A stretch of 64,000 nucleotides of DNA from Acidobacteriota bacterium (GTDB taxonomy: Bacteria; Acidobacteriota; Vicinamibacteria; Vicinamibacterales; UBA2999): NCBI GenBank assembly GCA_021730945.1, contig JAKFYH010000003.1:62001-126000 (forward strand), given 5' to 3'. Positions 37,271-46,816 of the stretch are shown one piece after another. Each line of letters starts with the position of its first letter. The first letter of the stretch is position 1. The position numbers and the translations under genes are program-made. The notes under the pieces were generated by a model. The model saw only the letters and a program-made list of their open reading frames with translations. It was not told the origin of the DNA and searched no databases.

Positions 37271-38688
37271 TGAAATCCGCGTTCGTTCTGTTTGTGTTCA
37301 TCGCTGCCACCACCACCGGCCTGTCCGCGGACTGGCCGATGTGGGGCGGTACGCCCAGCCGCAACATGGTGTCGTCGATGACCGGCTTGCCGGCCACCTG
37401 GGACATCAAGACCGGGAAGAACGTGAAGTGGGTGGTCGAGCTCGGCTCGCAGTCGTACGGCAATCCCACCGTGGGCGGGGGCGTCGTGCTGATCGGCACC
37501 AACAACGAGGCGCTGCGCGATCCCAAGCAGCCCGGGGACCGCGGCGTGCTGATGGCGTTTCGCGAGACCACCGGCGAGTTCCTGTGGCAGGCGACGTTTG
37601 AGAAGCTGGCGTCGGGCCGCGCCAACGACTGGCCGTTCCAGGGCATCGCCAGTTCGCCGCTGATTCTCGATGGCATCGCCTACTTCACCTCGAATCGCGG
37701 CCAGATTATCGCGGCCGACCTGCAGGGTTTCCACGACAAGGAGAACGACGGTCCCTTCAAGGACGAGAAGCTGACCGGTCCGCACGATCCCGACATTCTT
37801 TGGATCTTCGACATGCTCGAGGAGGTCGGGGCGTTCCCGCACAACCTCGCCAACTGTTCGCCGGTGGCCGATGGCGACTTGCTCTACTGCAGCACCGGCA
37901 ACGGCCAGGACGAGAGCCACGTCAACATCCCGTCACCGAAGGCGCCGTCGATCGTCGCCGTCAACCGCCATACCGGGACGCTGGTCTGGGAGGACAACTC
38001 GGTGGGCGATCGCATCCTGCACGGCCAGTGGTCGACGCCGGCGGTCGGCGACATCGGCGGTGTCCGCCAGGTCGTGCACGCGCAGGGCGACGGCTGGGTG
38101 CGCGGTTACGAGGCGCAGTCGGGCAAGAAGCTGTGGGAGTTCGACACCAACCCCAAGGACTCGCTGTGGCCGAAGACCCGCAACGAAGTGATCAGCACGC
38201 CGGTGATCTTCGAGAACGCCGTCTACATTTCGAATGGCCAGGATCCGGAACACGGCGAGGGCGTCGGCCACGCCTATGCGATCGACGCGACCAAGCGCGG
38301 TGATATCACCGAGTCGGGACGGATGTGGCACTTCGACAAGATCCGGCGCTCGATCTCGACGGCCGCCATCAAGGATGGGCTGATCTACCTGGCCGACTTC
38401 AGCGGCTTCCTGCACTGCCTCGACGTCAAGACCGGCCAGCTCTACTGGACCCACGACATGTTCGCGGCCATCTGGGGCTCGCCGATCCTGATTGGCGACA
38501 AGGTCTACCTCGGCGACGAGGACGGCGATGTCGCGGTGATCGAACATGGCAAGGTGTTCAAGCTGGTGTCGGAGCTGAACATGGGAAGTTCCGTCTATGC
38601 CACGCCGGTGCCGGCCAACGGCACGCTGTTCGTGATGAACCGCAACCAGCTGTACGCGCTGGCTGAAGGGGCGCAGTTGAAGCAGTGA
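37267..38688 (+). CDS. PQQ-like beta-propeller protein
   Basis: Secreted propeller protein of 473 aa with an N-terminal signal peptide ending near GLSADW. It has repeated blades (for example VNRHTGTLVWEDNS, YEAQSGKKLWEFDT, LDVKTGQLYWTHDM). Like its neighbour it begins the mature part with W-P-x-W-x-G, a hallmark of quinoprotein-like propellers in Acidobacteria and Planctomycetes. ATG 37267 overlaps the upstream stop. Whether it binds PQQ or only has the fold cannot be judged. Confidence 0.82.
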   Translation: MMKSAFVLFVFIAATTTGLSADWPMWGGTPSRNMVSSMTGLPATWDIKTGKNVKWVVELGSQSYGNPTVGGGVVLIGTNNEALRDPKQPGDRGVLMAFRETTGEFLWQATFEKLASGRANDWPFQGIASSPLILDGIAYFTSNRGQIIAADLQGFHDKENDGPFKDEKLTGPHDPDILWIFDMLEEVGAFPHNLANCSPVADGDLLYCSTGNGQDESHVNIPSPKAPSIVAVNRHTGTLVWEDNSVGDRILHGQWSTPAVGDIGGVRQVVHAQGDGWVRGYEAQSGKKLWEFDTNPKDSLWPKTRNEVISTPVIFENAVYISNGQDPEHGEGVGHAYAIDATKRGDITESGRMWHFDKIRRSISTAAIKDGLIYLADFSGFLHCLDVKTGQLYWTHDMFAAIWGSPILIGDKVYLGDEDGDVAVIEHGKVFKLVSELNMGSSVYATPVPANGTLFVMNRNQLYALAEGAQLKQ

Positions 38689-39812
38689 AGCGCCGCGACT
38701 TCCTGATGGCCTGCGGCGCGCTGGCGGTCTCGCGCCGCCTGCTCGCGCAGGGCCCGGCGCCGGCGGTCTCGCCCGCCGATCGCTGGGTCCAGTTTCGTGG
38801 CACCCCGTCGCTCACCGGCCTGTCGGCCACGACCATCGCCGCCGCGCCGAAGCTGGTGTGGGCCTGGGAGGGCGGCGAAGCGTTTGATTCGTCCGCCGCG
38901 ATCGCCGATGGGGTGGCCTATGTCGGCACCGCCACCGGCGAGCTCATCGCGGTGGGGCTGGCGGACGGCAGGCTGCGGTGGCGCTACAAGGCCGGCGAGG
39001 CGATCGGCGAGTCGTCGCCGACCATCGCCAACGGCCGCGTGTTCATCGGCGACCTGATCGGCGTGGTCCACGCGGTGAATGTCGCCGACGGCACGCCGGC
39101 GTGGACGTTCAAGACTCAATCCGAGATCAAGTCATCGCCGGTTGTCGCCGGCGACCTGGTGTTGATGGGCTCGTACGACGGCCAGCTGTATGGCCTGAAT
39201 GCCGCCACCGGCAAGCAGGTGTGGGCCTATCGCACCGAGAACTACGTGCACGGCACTCCCTGCATCGTCAACGGCGTGGCGCACTTTGCCGGCTGCGACG
39301 AGATCTTCCATGCGGTCGACGTCAAGACCGGCAAGGAGCGTCTGAACACGTCGGCCACGGCCTATACCGGTGCGTCGGTGGCGATGGTCAACGGCGTCGC
39401 CTACTTCGGCACCTTCGACAACCAGGTGCTGGCGCTCGACCTGGCGTCACGCAAAGTGCTGTGGCGCTACGAGCACCCCGATCGCCACTTTCCGTTCTAC
39501 TCGTCGGCCGCGGTGATCGACGGCACGGTCGTCATCGGCGGGCGCGACCGCATGCTTCACGCACTCGACGCAAAGACCGGCGTGGCGCGCTGGACCTATA
39601 TGACCCGCGCGCGCATCGACTCGTCGCCGGCGATCGCCGGCGGCCGGGCCTACGTCGGTTCCAACGATGGCCGGCTCTATGCGTTCGACCTGGCCAGCGG
39701 CAAGGTGGTGTGGGAGCACGACGAAGGCGCCGCCCTCACCGCGTCGCCGGCGCTGGCCGCCGGCCGCATCGTGATCGGCTCGACCGAAGGCCGCCTCCTC
39801 TGCTTCGCCTAG
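38685..39812 (+). CDS. PQQ-like beta-propeller protein with Tat-like signal
   Basis: Third propeller of the run, 375 aa. The N-terminus MKRRDFLMACGALAVS looks like a twin-arginine signal. Seven or eight regular blades follow (VADGTPAWTFKTQ, LNAATGKQVWAYRT, LDAKTGVARWTYMT, FDLASGKVVWEHDE), ending with LLCFA. It is close to BamB in layout but lacks the lipobox. GTG 38685 overlaps the previous stop (GTGA). Tat export would fit folding or cofactor loading in the cytoplasm (inference). Confidence 0.82.
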   Translation: MKRRDFLMACGALAVSRRLLAQGPAPAVSPADRWVQFRGTPSLTGLSATTIAAAPKLVWAWEGGEAFDSSAAIADGVAYVGTATGELIAVGLADGRLRWRYKAGEAIGESSPTIANGRVFIGDLIGVVHAVNVADGTPAWTFKTQSEIKSSPVVAGDLVLMGSYDGQLYGLNAATGKQVWAYRTENYVHGTPCIVNGVAHFAGCDEIFHAVDVKTGKERLNTSATAYTGASVAMVNGVAYFGTFDNQVLALDLASRKVLWRYEHPDRHFPFYSSAAVIDGTVVIGGRDRMLHALDAKTGVARWTYMTRARIDSSPAIAGGRAYVGSNDGRLYAFDLASGKVVWEHDEGAALTASPALAAGRIVIGSTEGRLLCFA

Positions 39813-39825
39813 CGCCAGCCGTTCG

Positions 39826-42450
39826 TTATCGCCGACGCGCGTCGGTGGGTGGCATCCAGTTCAGGACCGCCGTGAGTGGCGGCACTTCCTCGCGGGCCAC
39901 CGTTTCGAGCAGGAAACGCTGTCCATCCCTGGTCACGACGTAGTCGAAGTTGGGAATGGTGTCGGCCGGCGACACTGGCGCCGCGGAGAACAGCTCGTGC
40001 GGCGTGCCCAGGGCAAGCCCTCCGCTGTCGCGCACATCCACCGCCATGATTCCCCGCGCCGATCGATAGAACAGCTCGGCGCCATCACCGCGCCAGGATG
40101 GCTTCACGCCGCCGTTGGACGAGACCCGCGTGCGCTCTCCGCCATCCGGAAACCGCTGCAGGTAGATCTCGGCTCGGCCGGATTCAGACGATCGATACGC
40201 GAGCCACCGGCCGTCGGGGGAGAGACGTCCCTCGAAGCCGCCGCTTACGAGCAGCCTGGGTTCAGCCGATCGGTCGGCCGCGATGGCGGCCAGGCCCGCC
40301 GGTGTCACGCCAAGAATCCACCGGCCGTCAGCCGACCAGTCACAGACGAAGCCGAAGAAGCCCTGAGCGCGCAGCGGACTGACCTCGCCGGCCAGCGTCA
40401 ATTCGAACCCCACGAACCGGCCGGTCTCTGTGGAGTGGAACGCCAGTCGAGTGCCGTCGGGGGCCCACACCGGTTGTCCGACCGAGTACGGCTTCACCAA
40501 CAGGGGACGTGCGAGATTGCGTCGCAGGTCGGTGAGCCACAATTCCATCAGGTTGCTATCGAGGTTGAAGTGCTCCGAGGCCAGCGTGTGGCCGTCCGGA
40601 GACAACGAGAGATGGCCAAAGGCGGTGTCGGTCTCGACCACGCCCACTCCACGCCCATTGCGATCGAACCAGGTCAGGGACTTATTCACGAATGCGTGTC
40701 CACTTCGGTAGACCAGCAGCGCCGGTGAAGCGCCGTATGCGCCGTTACGAACGGTCATGCCAATCGCCAGACGCTGGCCGAGTGCGATCGGTTCGCCGTC
40801 GAGGGCGCGCTTGGCGGTATCCAGTCGCTGCGCGAGCAAGGTCGCCCCGCGCACGAAGACGAGCCACCCGGTGCCGTCTCCGGATTGGGCGAAAGCCGGC
40901 GCCGTCTCGTCATCGACCAGCCGCACCGGGGCGGGGCCGTCAACGCTGCCGAGGTAGATGCCGCGGACTTCGGGCCGCAGACTGCGTTTCATGAAGACGA
41001 AATCGCGTCCGCCAGGCAGCCAGCGTGGATACAGGTGGGCGATCTCGCGCGCGCCCTCGATCGAGGTCACTCGCACCGGCGGGCTGCTGGCGGAGACTCG
41101 CGATATCCCTTCGTTGATGTCCCAGTAGAGAAACTCGCCCTTGTCGCTCCACGAGACCGAGTGGCCGCAACCAGGCGCCTCGACTTCGGTGGTCGTGCCG
41201 CGATCGATCGAGATGACCTTCAGCCGGCCGGCCGCGCAGTACACCAGGGCGTTCGAGTTGGCGGACCACGCCGGCTCCGTTGCATCCTGCGTGCCCTCGA
41301 CGGCGGCCGCCTCGCCGGTGCGAAGGTCGTGGATCCAGAGGCGCCGGCCTGCGGAGCTGGCGCCGATGAAGGCCACTCGCGTTCCATCTGGCGATGCCGA
41401 TGGACTGGGGTCAGTGGGCGCGGTCCCCCAGGTCACGCCTGGTGGCGGCGGAATCACGAACCGCATCGGTCCGGGAGCCGTGCTGCCGCTGCGTGGCGCC
41501 AGCGCCCAGGCGGCCACCGCCATCGCGACGGCTCCCGTGGCCACGCTCCACGCGAGCCAGGAGGAACCGCCGGCGCGGGCGGCGGGCGTGCTGCCCGTCA
41601 CCTCACCGGTCGCACCGAGCGCCAGCCGCGCATCGCCGATGTCGCGCAGCCGATGCCGGGCATCCTTAGCCAGGCATTGCGCCAGCAGCCAACGCACGTG
41701 CGCCGGCGTCGATGCCGGCAGCTGCGACCAGTCGGGCTCACGGCTGAGGACGGCGGTGATCGTGTCCGCAGGGGATGGGCCGCTGAACGTGCGGCGGCCG
41801 GTCAGCATTTCGTGCAGCACACAACCAAACGCCCAGATATCCGTTCGCTTGTCGGCCGCCTGGCCCACGGCCTGCTCCGGCGACATGTAGCCGGCCGTGC
41901 CCAGAATCAGGCCGGGCGTCGACACCGCCGGCACGGTGACGGTGCCGCCGGTCGCCTCGAGTCCACGGTCGTCGATGGTTTTCGCGAGGCCGAAGTCGAG
42001 CACTTTCACGGTACCGTCCGGCCGCACCTTGATGTTGGCCGGCTTCAGGTCGCGATGAATGATCCCCTGCTCGTGGGCCGCGTCGAGGGCGGCGGCGATC
42101 TGTCGCGCGATGGCGAGCGCGTCGGCCACGGGCAGGGCGGCCCGCGCGATTCGTTGCGACAGGTCATCGCCTTCCACCAGTTCCATGATGAGCGCCGCTG
42201 AACCGCCAGCGTCCTCGAGTCCGTAGATCTGGGCGATGTGGGGATGATTGAGCGCCGCCAGCGTGCGTGCCTCGCGTGCGAAGCGCGAGCGCCGATCGGC
42301 ATCGGCCGCAAAGGCCTCGGGCAGAATCTTGATGGCGACGTCGCGGCCGAGTTTCAGGTCGCGCCCGCGGTAGACCTCGCCCATGCCACCGGCGCCGAGC
42401 CGCGCCGTGACCTCGTAAGAGCCGATTCGCGAGCCGACCGCCAGACCCAT
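39826..42450 (-). CDS. Transmembrane Ser/Thr protein kinase with TolB/WD40-like sensor
   Basis: PknB-type kinase of 874 aa. The kinase domain (11-280) has GAGGMGEV, the ATP-binding Lys 41 in VAIK, HRDLKPAN with catalytic Asp 134, DFG (152-154) and GYMSPEQ. One membrane helix lies at about 297-317. The extracytoplasmic half (330-874) is a WD40/PD40 propeller like TolB, with repeats such as SPDGTRVAFIG and LSPDGRWLAYRSSES. This architecture is abundant in Acidobacteria. It converges with the propeller operon with a 13-nt gap. TAGAAT on the - strand (42467-42462) lies 11 nt before the ATG. Confidence 0.92.
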   Translation of the reverse strand: MGLAVGSRIGSYEVTARLGAGGMGEVYRGRDLKLGRDVAIKILPEAFAADADRRSRFAREARTLAALNHPHIAQIYGLEDAGGSAALIMELVEGDDLSQRIARAALPVADALAIARQIAAALDAAHEQGIIHRDLKPANIKVRPDGTVKVLDFGLAKTIDDRGLEATGGTVTVPAVSTPGLILGTAGYMSPEQAVGQAADKRTDIWAFGCVLHEMLTGRRTFSGPSPADTITAVLSREPDWSQLPASTPAHVRWLLAQCLAKDARHRLRDIGDARLALGATGEVTGSTPAARAGGSSWLAWSVATGAVAMAVAAWALAPRSGSTAPGPMRFVIPPPPGVTWGTAPTDPSPSASPDGTRVAFIGASSAGRRLWIHDLRTGEAAAVEGTQDATEPAWSANSNALVYCAAGRLKVISIDRGTTTEVEAPGCGHSVSWSDKGEFLYWDINEGISRVSASSPPVRVTSIEGAREIAHLYPRWLPGGRDFVFMKRSLRPEVRGIYLGSVDGPAPVRLVDDETAPAFAQSGDGTGWLVFVRGATLLAQRLDTAKRALDGEPIALGQRLAIGMTVRNGAYGASPALLVYRSGHAFVNKSLTWFDRNGRGVGVVETDTAFGHLSLSPDGHTLASEHFNLDSNLMELWLTDLRRNLARPLLVKPYSVGQPVWAPDGTRLAFHSTETGRFVGFELTLAGEVSPLRAQGFFGFVCDWSADGRWILGVTPAGLAAIAADRSAEPRLLVSGGFEGRLSPDGRWLAYRSSESGRAEIYLQRFPDGGERTRVSSNGGVKPSWRGDGAELFYRSARGIMAVDVRDSGGLALGTPHELFSAAPVSPADTIPNFDYVVTRDGQRFLLETVAREEVPPLTAVLNWMPPTDARRR

Positions 42451-42461
42451 GGCCGGCCAGG

Positions 42462-42467
42462 ATTCTA
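42462..42467 (-). promoter_or_regulatory. Possible -10 box of the kinase gene
   Basis: TAGAAT on the - strand ends 11 nt before the kinase ATG, in the short gap after the lipoprotein gene. No good -35 is visible and the kinase could also be co-transcribed from upstream. Confidence 0.35.
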
Positions 42468-42474
42468 CCCCGAG

Positions 42475-43278
42475 CTACTTGAACTCGACGCTGATCGACG
42501 GGCCGTCGACCTTGATGCCCTTGATGTCCTTCAGGAACGGCTTGATCGCCGAGAGCGACATGTCGCCGCCGAGCTTGCCCTGCAGCACCTTGAGCTTGGC
42601 CTCGTCGGCCAGCAGTGAGTCCAGGTCCATTTCGAGCAGGGTCACCCGCGATCCGGTGACGTATTCGGCGTTGGTCCTGACGATGGCGCCGGCGACCTGG
42701 AGGTCGATGTTGATCTTGAACCCGGCAAACATGCCCTTGAGCATGCCCATCATCATCGGGTTGGTCAGGTCCATGTCGCCCATCGGGTTTGCGCCGGCGT
42801 CGGCCTGGCCGCCGCCGGGCTGATCGATAAACGCGATCGTCAGTGTCGAGGTGCCGCCAGATCTGGTCAGCTTGAACTTCACCGGGTCGTCCGATGTCGG
42901 CTCCGACGTCCTGCGGCTGTCGCCGCCTCCCATACCCGGACCCTGGTTGACCTGGATCTGGTTGATGTCGTCGAAGGCGAAGATGGCCTTCGAGCCTTCG
43001 AAGCCATTGGCCGCCTTGAAGGGTTCCGCCGACACCAGCCGCACGCCCTTGCCCATGCTGGCCGCAGTGCGCTCCAGGTCGGCCTGATTGACCCCGCCGC
43101 CGGCCACCTGGGTGTTGCCGCCCGGCATCATCCCCTTGATCGCGGCGGTGTTCATCAGCGTGGTCTGTTCGACCGTGCCGCTGCCGTCGGCGTTCAGCTT
43201 GATCAGCGTCGTACTGTTGATACATCCGGCCAGGCCGACCGCGGTAACGAGAGCAAGCAGAGCGCGTAGTGGACGCAT
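42475..43278 (-). CDS. Hypothetical lipoprotein
   Basis: Lipoprotein of 267 aa. The ATG at 43278 is clear: a strong GGAGGA site precedes it by about 7 nt and the product begins with a signal peptide ending in the lipobox GLAGC (Cys about 19). The following N-terminal motif TTLIKLNADGSGTVEQTTL resembles the start of several bacterial lipoproteins of unknown function. The middle is Gly/Met-rich. It lies 24 nt upstream of the kinase gene and may be co-transcribed. No function is assigned. Confidence 0.75.
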   Translation of the reverse strand: MRPLRALLALVTAVGLAGCINSTTLIKLNADGSGTVEQTTLMNTAAIKGMMPGGNTQVAGGGVNQADLERTAASMGKGVRLVSAEPFKAANGFEGSKAIFAFDDINQIQVNQGPGMGGGDSRRTSEPTSDDPVKFKLTRSGGTSTLTIAFIDQPGGGQADAGANPMGDMDLTNPMMMGMLKGMFAGFKINIDLQVAGAIVRTNAEYVTGSRVTLLEMDLDSLLADEAKLKVLQGKLGGDMSLSAIKPFLKDIKGIKVDGPSISVEFK

Positions 43279-43321
43279 TGGGGAATCCTCCGGTAATGGA
43301 CGGCTCATCATAACAGGACGG

Positions 43322-43377
43322 TTGAACCCTCGTGCTTGAACCCTCGTGCTTGAACCCTCGTGAATTGAACCCCCGTG
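43322..43377. repeat. Tandem array of 14-bp units
   Basis: Unit GTGCTTGAACCCTC occurs perfectly at 43332-43345 and 43346-43359, with a partial unit before (43322-43331) and a diverged 15-bp unit after (43360-43374). It fills most of the gap between the divergent lipoprotein and SDR genes. It shares the GTGCT core with arrays at 51867, 61225 and 63344. Confidence 0.85.
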
Positions 43378-43381
43378 TCCG

Positions 43382-43387
43382 TATACT
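43382..43387 (+). promoter_or_regulatory. -10 box of the SDR gene
   Basis: TATACT lies 5 nt before the ATG at 43393, immediately after the tandem array. No good -35 at 16-18 nt is visible. The transcript is probably leaderless. Confidence 0.45.
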
Positions 43388-43392
43388 GCCGT

Positions 43393-44202
43393 ATGACGCG
43401 AGAAGGGGAGGGCAAGACCGCGCTCGTCACGGGCGCGTCGGCGGGCATCGGCCAGGCGTTTGCCGAGTTGCTGGCCGCCAAGGGCTACGCCGTGGTCCTG
43501 ACCGCTCGCCGCCGGGACCGGCTCGAGCAACTGGCGGCCGCGCTTTCCACCAGGCACGGCGTGGCTACACACATCATTGTTGCCGACCTGGCGGAACCAG
43601 GCGCCTCGGCCGAGATCGCGGCGGCGCTCCAGGCGCAGGCCCTGCCGATCGATGTGCTCGTCAACAACGCCGGGTACGGCGTGCCCGGCAGCTTCGTCAA
43701 CGTGGCGTGGGCCGATCACCTGCGGTTCATGCAGGTCATGATGATTGCCGTGTGCGACCTGACCTATCGCCTGTTGCCGCCGATGCAGCAACGCGGCTGG
43801 GGCCGGGTGATCAACATCGCGTCGGTGGCCGGCATGGTGCCTGCCCCGGCCGGACACACGCTTTACGGCGCCAGCAAGGCGTTCGTGATTCGTTTCTCCG
43901 AAGCGCTCCATGCCGAGAACGCCGCGAAGGGTGTGCATGTGGCGGCGGTGTGCCCGGGGTTTACCTTCACTGAGTTTCACGACGTGACCGGCACGCGCCA
44001 GCAGATGAAGGGCGTGCCGGCCATGCTGTGGCTGAAGGCCGGCGACGTCGCGAGCGAGGGCTACGGCGCGGTCATGCGCGGTGACGCGGTGGTGGTGAAC
44101 GGCCGGTTCTATCGCCTCCTGCTGGGGTTGATGGGCCTGGTGCCGGCGCGGCTGGTCAAGGCCATTTCGCGGCGGGCCGGCCGGCAGTACCGGAAGGCCT
44201 GA
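43393..44202 (+). CDS. SDR-family oxidoreductase
   Basis: Classical SDR of 269 aa with the cofactor motif TGASAGIGQAFA, the structural NNAGYG, catalytic Ser in NIASVAGM and YGASK (YxxxK). The ATG at 43393 is preferred to GTG 43375 because a TATACT box lies just before it and TALVTGASAGIG follows closely. It resembles DltE/short-chain dehydrogenases of unknown substrate. It is probably a single gene; the permease gene downstream starts 43 nt later. Confidence 0.85.
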   Translation: MTREGEGKTALVTGASAGIGQAFAELLAAKGYAVVLTARRRDRLEQLAAALSTRHGVATHIIVADLAEPGASAEIAAALQAQALPIDVLVNNAGYGVPGSFVNVAWADHLRFMQVMMIAVCDLTYRLLPPMQQRGWGRVINIASVAGMVPAPAGHTLYGASKAFVIRFSEALHAENAAKGVHVAAVCPGFTFTEFHDVTGTRQQMKGVPAMLWLKAGDVASEGYGAVMRGDAVVVNGRFYRLLLGLMGLVPARLVKAISRRAGRQYRKA

Positions 44203-44245
44203 TCCGGAACCGAAACTTCTGTCGGTCGCCCTCGTCTAAGGGGAC

Positions 44246-46732
44246 GTGGACGCCCTGCTCAACGACCTTCGTTATGCGCTGCGGTGGATGGCCCGGAGTC
44301 CCGGCTTCTCGGCGGTCGCCATTCTCTCGCTCGGGCTTGGCGTCGGCGTCAACACCGCGATGTTCTCGCTGGTGGATTCGCTGTTGTTCCGGCCGCTGCC
44401 GGTCACCGAGCCGGCGACGCTGGTCGACGTCTTCACGTCCGGCGGCGATGGTGATGAATACGCCACCTCGTCTTATGCCGACTTCCTCGACCTCAAGGCA
44501 CAGAACACCGTCTTTTCCGATCTGACCGGCTACAGCCCGATGATGGCGCCGCTCAGCCTGGGCGATCGGTCGCGGATTGCGCTCGGCCAGGTCGTGACCT
44601 CGAACCACTTCACGATGTTCGGCGTGCAACCGTTCCTGGGACGGCTGTTGGTGCCGGCCGACGATGAACCCTCGGCGTCGCGCGTGGTCGTGATTTCGCA
44701 CCGCATGTGGCAGCGCGAGTTCGGGTCCGATCCGGCGATTGCCGGCAAGTCGCTGACACTGCGCGGCCTGACCTACACCATTGCCGGGGTCGCGCCGGCG
44801 TCGTTCACCGGCGTGGTGCCGCTGCTGACGCCGGAGCTGTGGCTGCCCGTGCGGCAGGTGGAAGAGGTCGAACCCGCCGGCATCACCGATTCGGTGCCCT
44901 CGCCGGTTGGCACCACGCGCCTCGAACGCCGCGGCATGCGCTGGATGTTCGTCAAGGGCCGCCTCAAGCCCGGCGTCTCGGCCGCCCAGGCTCATGCCAA
45001 CGTCGCCCTGATCGGCACGCAGTTGGCGGCGGACAACCCGGTGACCAACCGGGACCGCACGATGGCGGCGATCCCCACTTCTGAGGTTCGGCTGCTGGTG
45101 CCGCAAGCCGGCGGCGTCCTCTCCATCGGCGCGGCTGGTCTCATGAGCATTGTCGGCCTGGTGTTGCTGATTGCGTCCGCCAACGTCGCCGGCATGTTGC
45201 TGGCTCGCGCCTCGGCCCGCCGTCGTGAGATCGGTGTCCGGCTGGCAATTGGCGCCAGCCGCGCGCGGCTGATCCAGCAACTGCTGGTTGAAGGCTTGTT
45301 GCTCGGTGTGTTGGGCGCCCTGGCCGCGTCGGCGCTCGCCTGGGCGCTGGTGCAGGGCATGCAGACGATGCAGTTGCCGCTGCCGGTGGATGTCGCGTTC
45401 GATCTGCGGATCGATGCGCGGGTGTTGTCGTTTTCCCTCTTGATCGCCGCCGGCACGGGGCTGCTGGCCGGGCTGCTGCCGGCGCTCAAGGCCTCGGCAC
45501 CCAGCCTGGTGGGCGACCTGCGGGGCGATGCGCCGGCGTCGAAGGTGGGGAGCCGCCGTTGGAACCTGCGCGATGCGCTGGTGGTGTCACAGGTCGCGCT
45601 CACCGCCGTGTTGCTGGTGGTGGCCGGCCTGCTGCTGCGCAGTCTCGACGCCTCGCAGCGGGCCGATGTCGGCTTTCGCACCGCCGGGTTGGCGGCCATC
45701 GCGTTCGACACCGACATGGTGCGCTACGAGCCGGCGCGCGGCGTCGAGTTCTGGCGGCAGGCGCTGGCGCGGGTGGAAGCGCTGCCTGGCGTCCGGTCGG
45801 CCGGTCTGGTGACGCCGACCCTGCCGTTCACCTTCAATTTCAACCAGGCCGAGTTGCGGATCGACAACCGCACCTATTCCGAAGGGCAGCGGGCCGAGAT
45901 CATCGAGAGCGTCTCGGTCTCACCGGGTTACCTGGATACGCTTGGCGTGCCGCTTCGCGATGGCCGCGGCATCGACGCGACCGACATTGCCGGCGCGCCC
46001 GACGTGGCGGTGATCAACGACACCATGGCGCGCACGTACTGGCCCAACGAGTCGGCCGTGGGCCACACATTCCAGCTCGTGTCGATCAAGCGCAGCTATC
46101 GGATTGTCGGCGTCGTGCGCGATCACAAACGTCACGGCGTACTCGAGCAGCCGTCCCCGTTTGTCTACTATGCCGCGGCGCAGCGGCCATCACGTTATAA
46201 CTTCGTCCTGGCGCGGACCAGCGGCGATGCCACCGCGCTGCTGAGCGACATGCGGCGGGAATTGCTGACGATGGAACCGGGCCTGGTCTTCATGGCCAGC
46301 AACACGATGGATCAGAACCTGGCGCTCAGCCTGATGCCGGCGCGGGTCGGCGCCCTGCTGGCGGCGGCGTTTGGCGGACTGGGTACCTTGCTGGCCGCGA
46401 TCGGTCTCTACGGTGTGATTGCGTTCTCGGTGGCGCGCCGCACCCGCGAGATCGGCGTGCGGATGGCGCTTGGCGCCCGGCCCGAACGGGTGATGGGCAT
46501 GGTGATGCGGCAGGGCTTCATGATCGTCGCCATCGGTCTGGCCACCGGCGGGGTGCTGGCGGTGGCGGTGGCGTTCGCCCTTCAGGGTGTGCTCTACCAA
46601 GTGCGGCCGCTTGATCCGCTCGCCTGGGGACTGGCTTTCCTCGCCGTGGCGGTGGCGGCCGGCCTCGCCAACTTCGTCCCGGCCCGCCGCGCCATGCGCA
46701 TCGATCCGATGACGGCGCTGCGGACCGACTGA
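44246..46732 (+). CDS. ADOP-like ABC transporter permease
   Basis: Large inner-membrane permease of 828 aa. It begins with LLNDLRYALRWMARSPGFSA, the typical opening of acidobacterial duplicated permeases. It contains two copies of the MacB periplasmic core plus FtsX module, with helices near 22-45, 285-420 and 710-820. Both FtsX copies carry arginine-rich family motifs (RRREIGVRLAIGASRARLI and RTREIGVRMALGARPERVM). GTG 44246 has AGGGG just upstream. No partner ATPase gene is adjacent, as is usual for this orphan family. Substrate unknown. Confidence 0.88.
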   Translation: MDALLNDLRYALRWMARSPGFSAVAILSLGLGVGVNTAMFSLVDSLLFRPLPVTEPATLVDVFTSGGDGDEYATSSYADFLDLKAQNTVFSDLTGYSPMMAPLSLGDRSRIALGQVVTSNHFTMFGVQPFLGRLLVPADDEPSASRVVVISHRMWQREFGSDPAIAGKSLTLRGLTYTIAGVAPASFTGVVPLLTPELWLPVRQVEEVEPAGITDSVPSPVGTTRLERRGMRWMFVKGRLKPGVSAAQAHANVALIGTQLAADNPVTNRDRTMAAIPTSEVRLLVPQAGGVLSIGAAGLMSIVGLVLLIASANVAGMLLARASARRREIGVRLAIGASRARLIQQLLVEGLLLGVLGALAASALAWALVQGMQTMQLPLPVDVAFDLRIDARVLSFSLLIAAGTGLLAGLLPALKASAPSLVGDLRGDAPASKVGSRRWNLRDALVVSQVALTAVLLVVAGLLLRSLDASQRADVGFRTAGLAAIAFDTDMVRYEPARGVEFWRQALARVEALPGVRSAGLVTPTLPFTFNFNQAELRIDNRTYSEGQRAEIIESVSVSPGYLDTLGVPLRDGRGIDATDIAGAPDVAVINDTMARTYWPNESAVGHTFQLVSIKRSYRIVGVVRDHKRHGVLEQPSPFVYYAAAQRPSRYNFVLARTSGDATALLSDMRRELLTMEPGLVFMASNTMDQNLALSLMPARVGALLAAAFGGLGTLLAAIGLYGVIAFSVARRTREIGVRMALGARPERVMGMVMRQGFMIVAIGLATGGVLAVAVAFALQGVLYQVRPLDPLAWGLAFLAVAVAAGLANFVPARRAMRIDPMTALRTD

Positions 46733-46765
46733 TCGCGAATCGGCGCCCGCCGCGTCGTCGCGAAC

Positions 46766-46808
46766 TTCACGCCCGATCCATCTGCTGCTAGAATTTCCCG
46801 CAACGGAG
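46766..46808 (+). promoter_or_regulatory. Promoter and ribosome site of the cytochrome gene
   Basis: TTCACG (46766-46771) and TAGAAT (46789-46794) are spaced 17 nt apart. ACGGAG (46803-46808) is a plausible Shine-Dalgarno site before the ATG at 46817. This gene has a normal short leader, unlike several neighbours. Confidence 0.55.
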
Positions 46809-46816
46809 ATCCCTTG

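Noticed and set aside
44246-46732. Mobile-element or transposase gene in the long single ORF
   Set aside because: The repeated FtsX/MacB modules and helices identify it as an ADOP-like permease; no terminal repeats or transposase motifs are seen.
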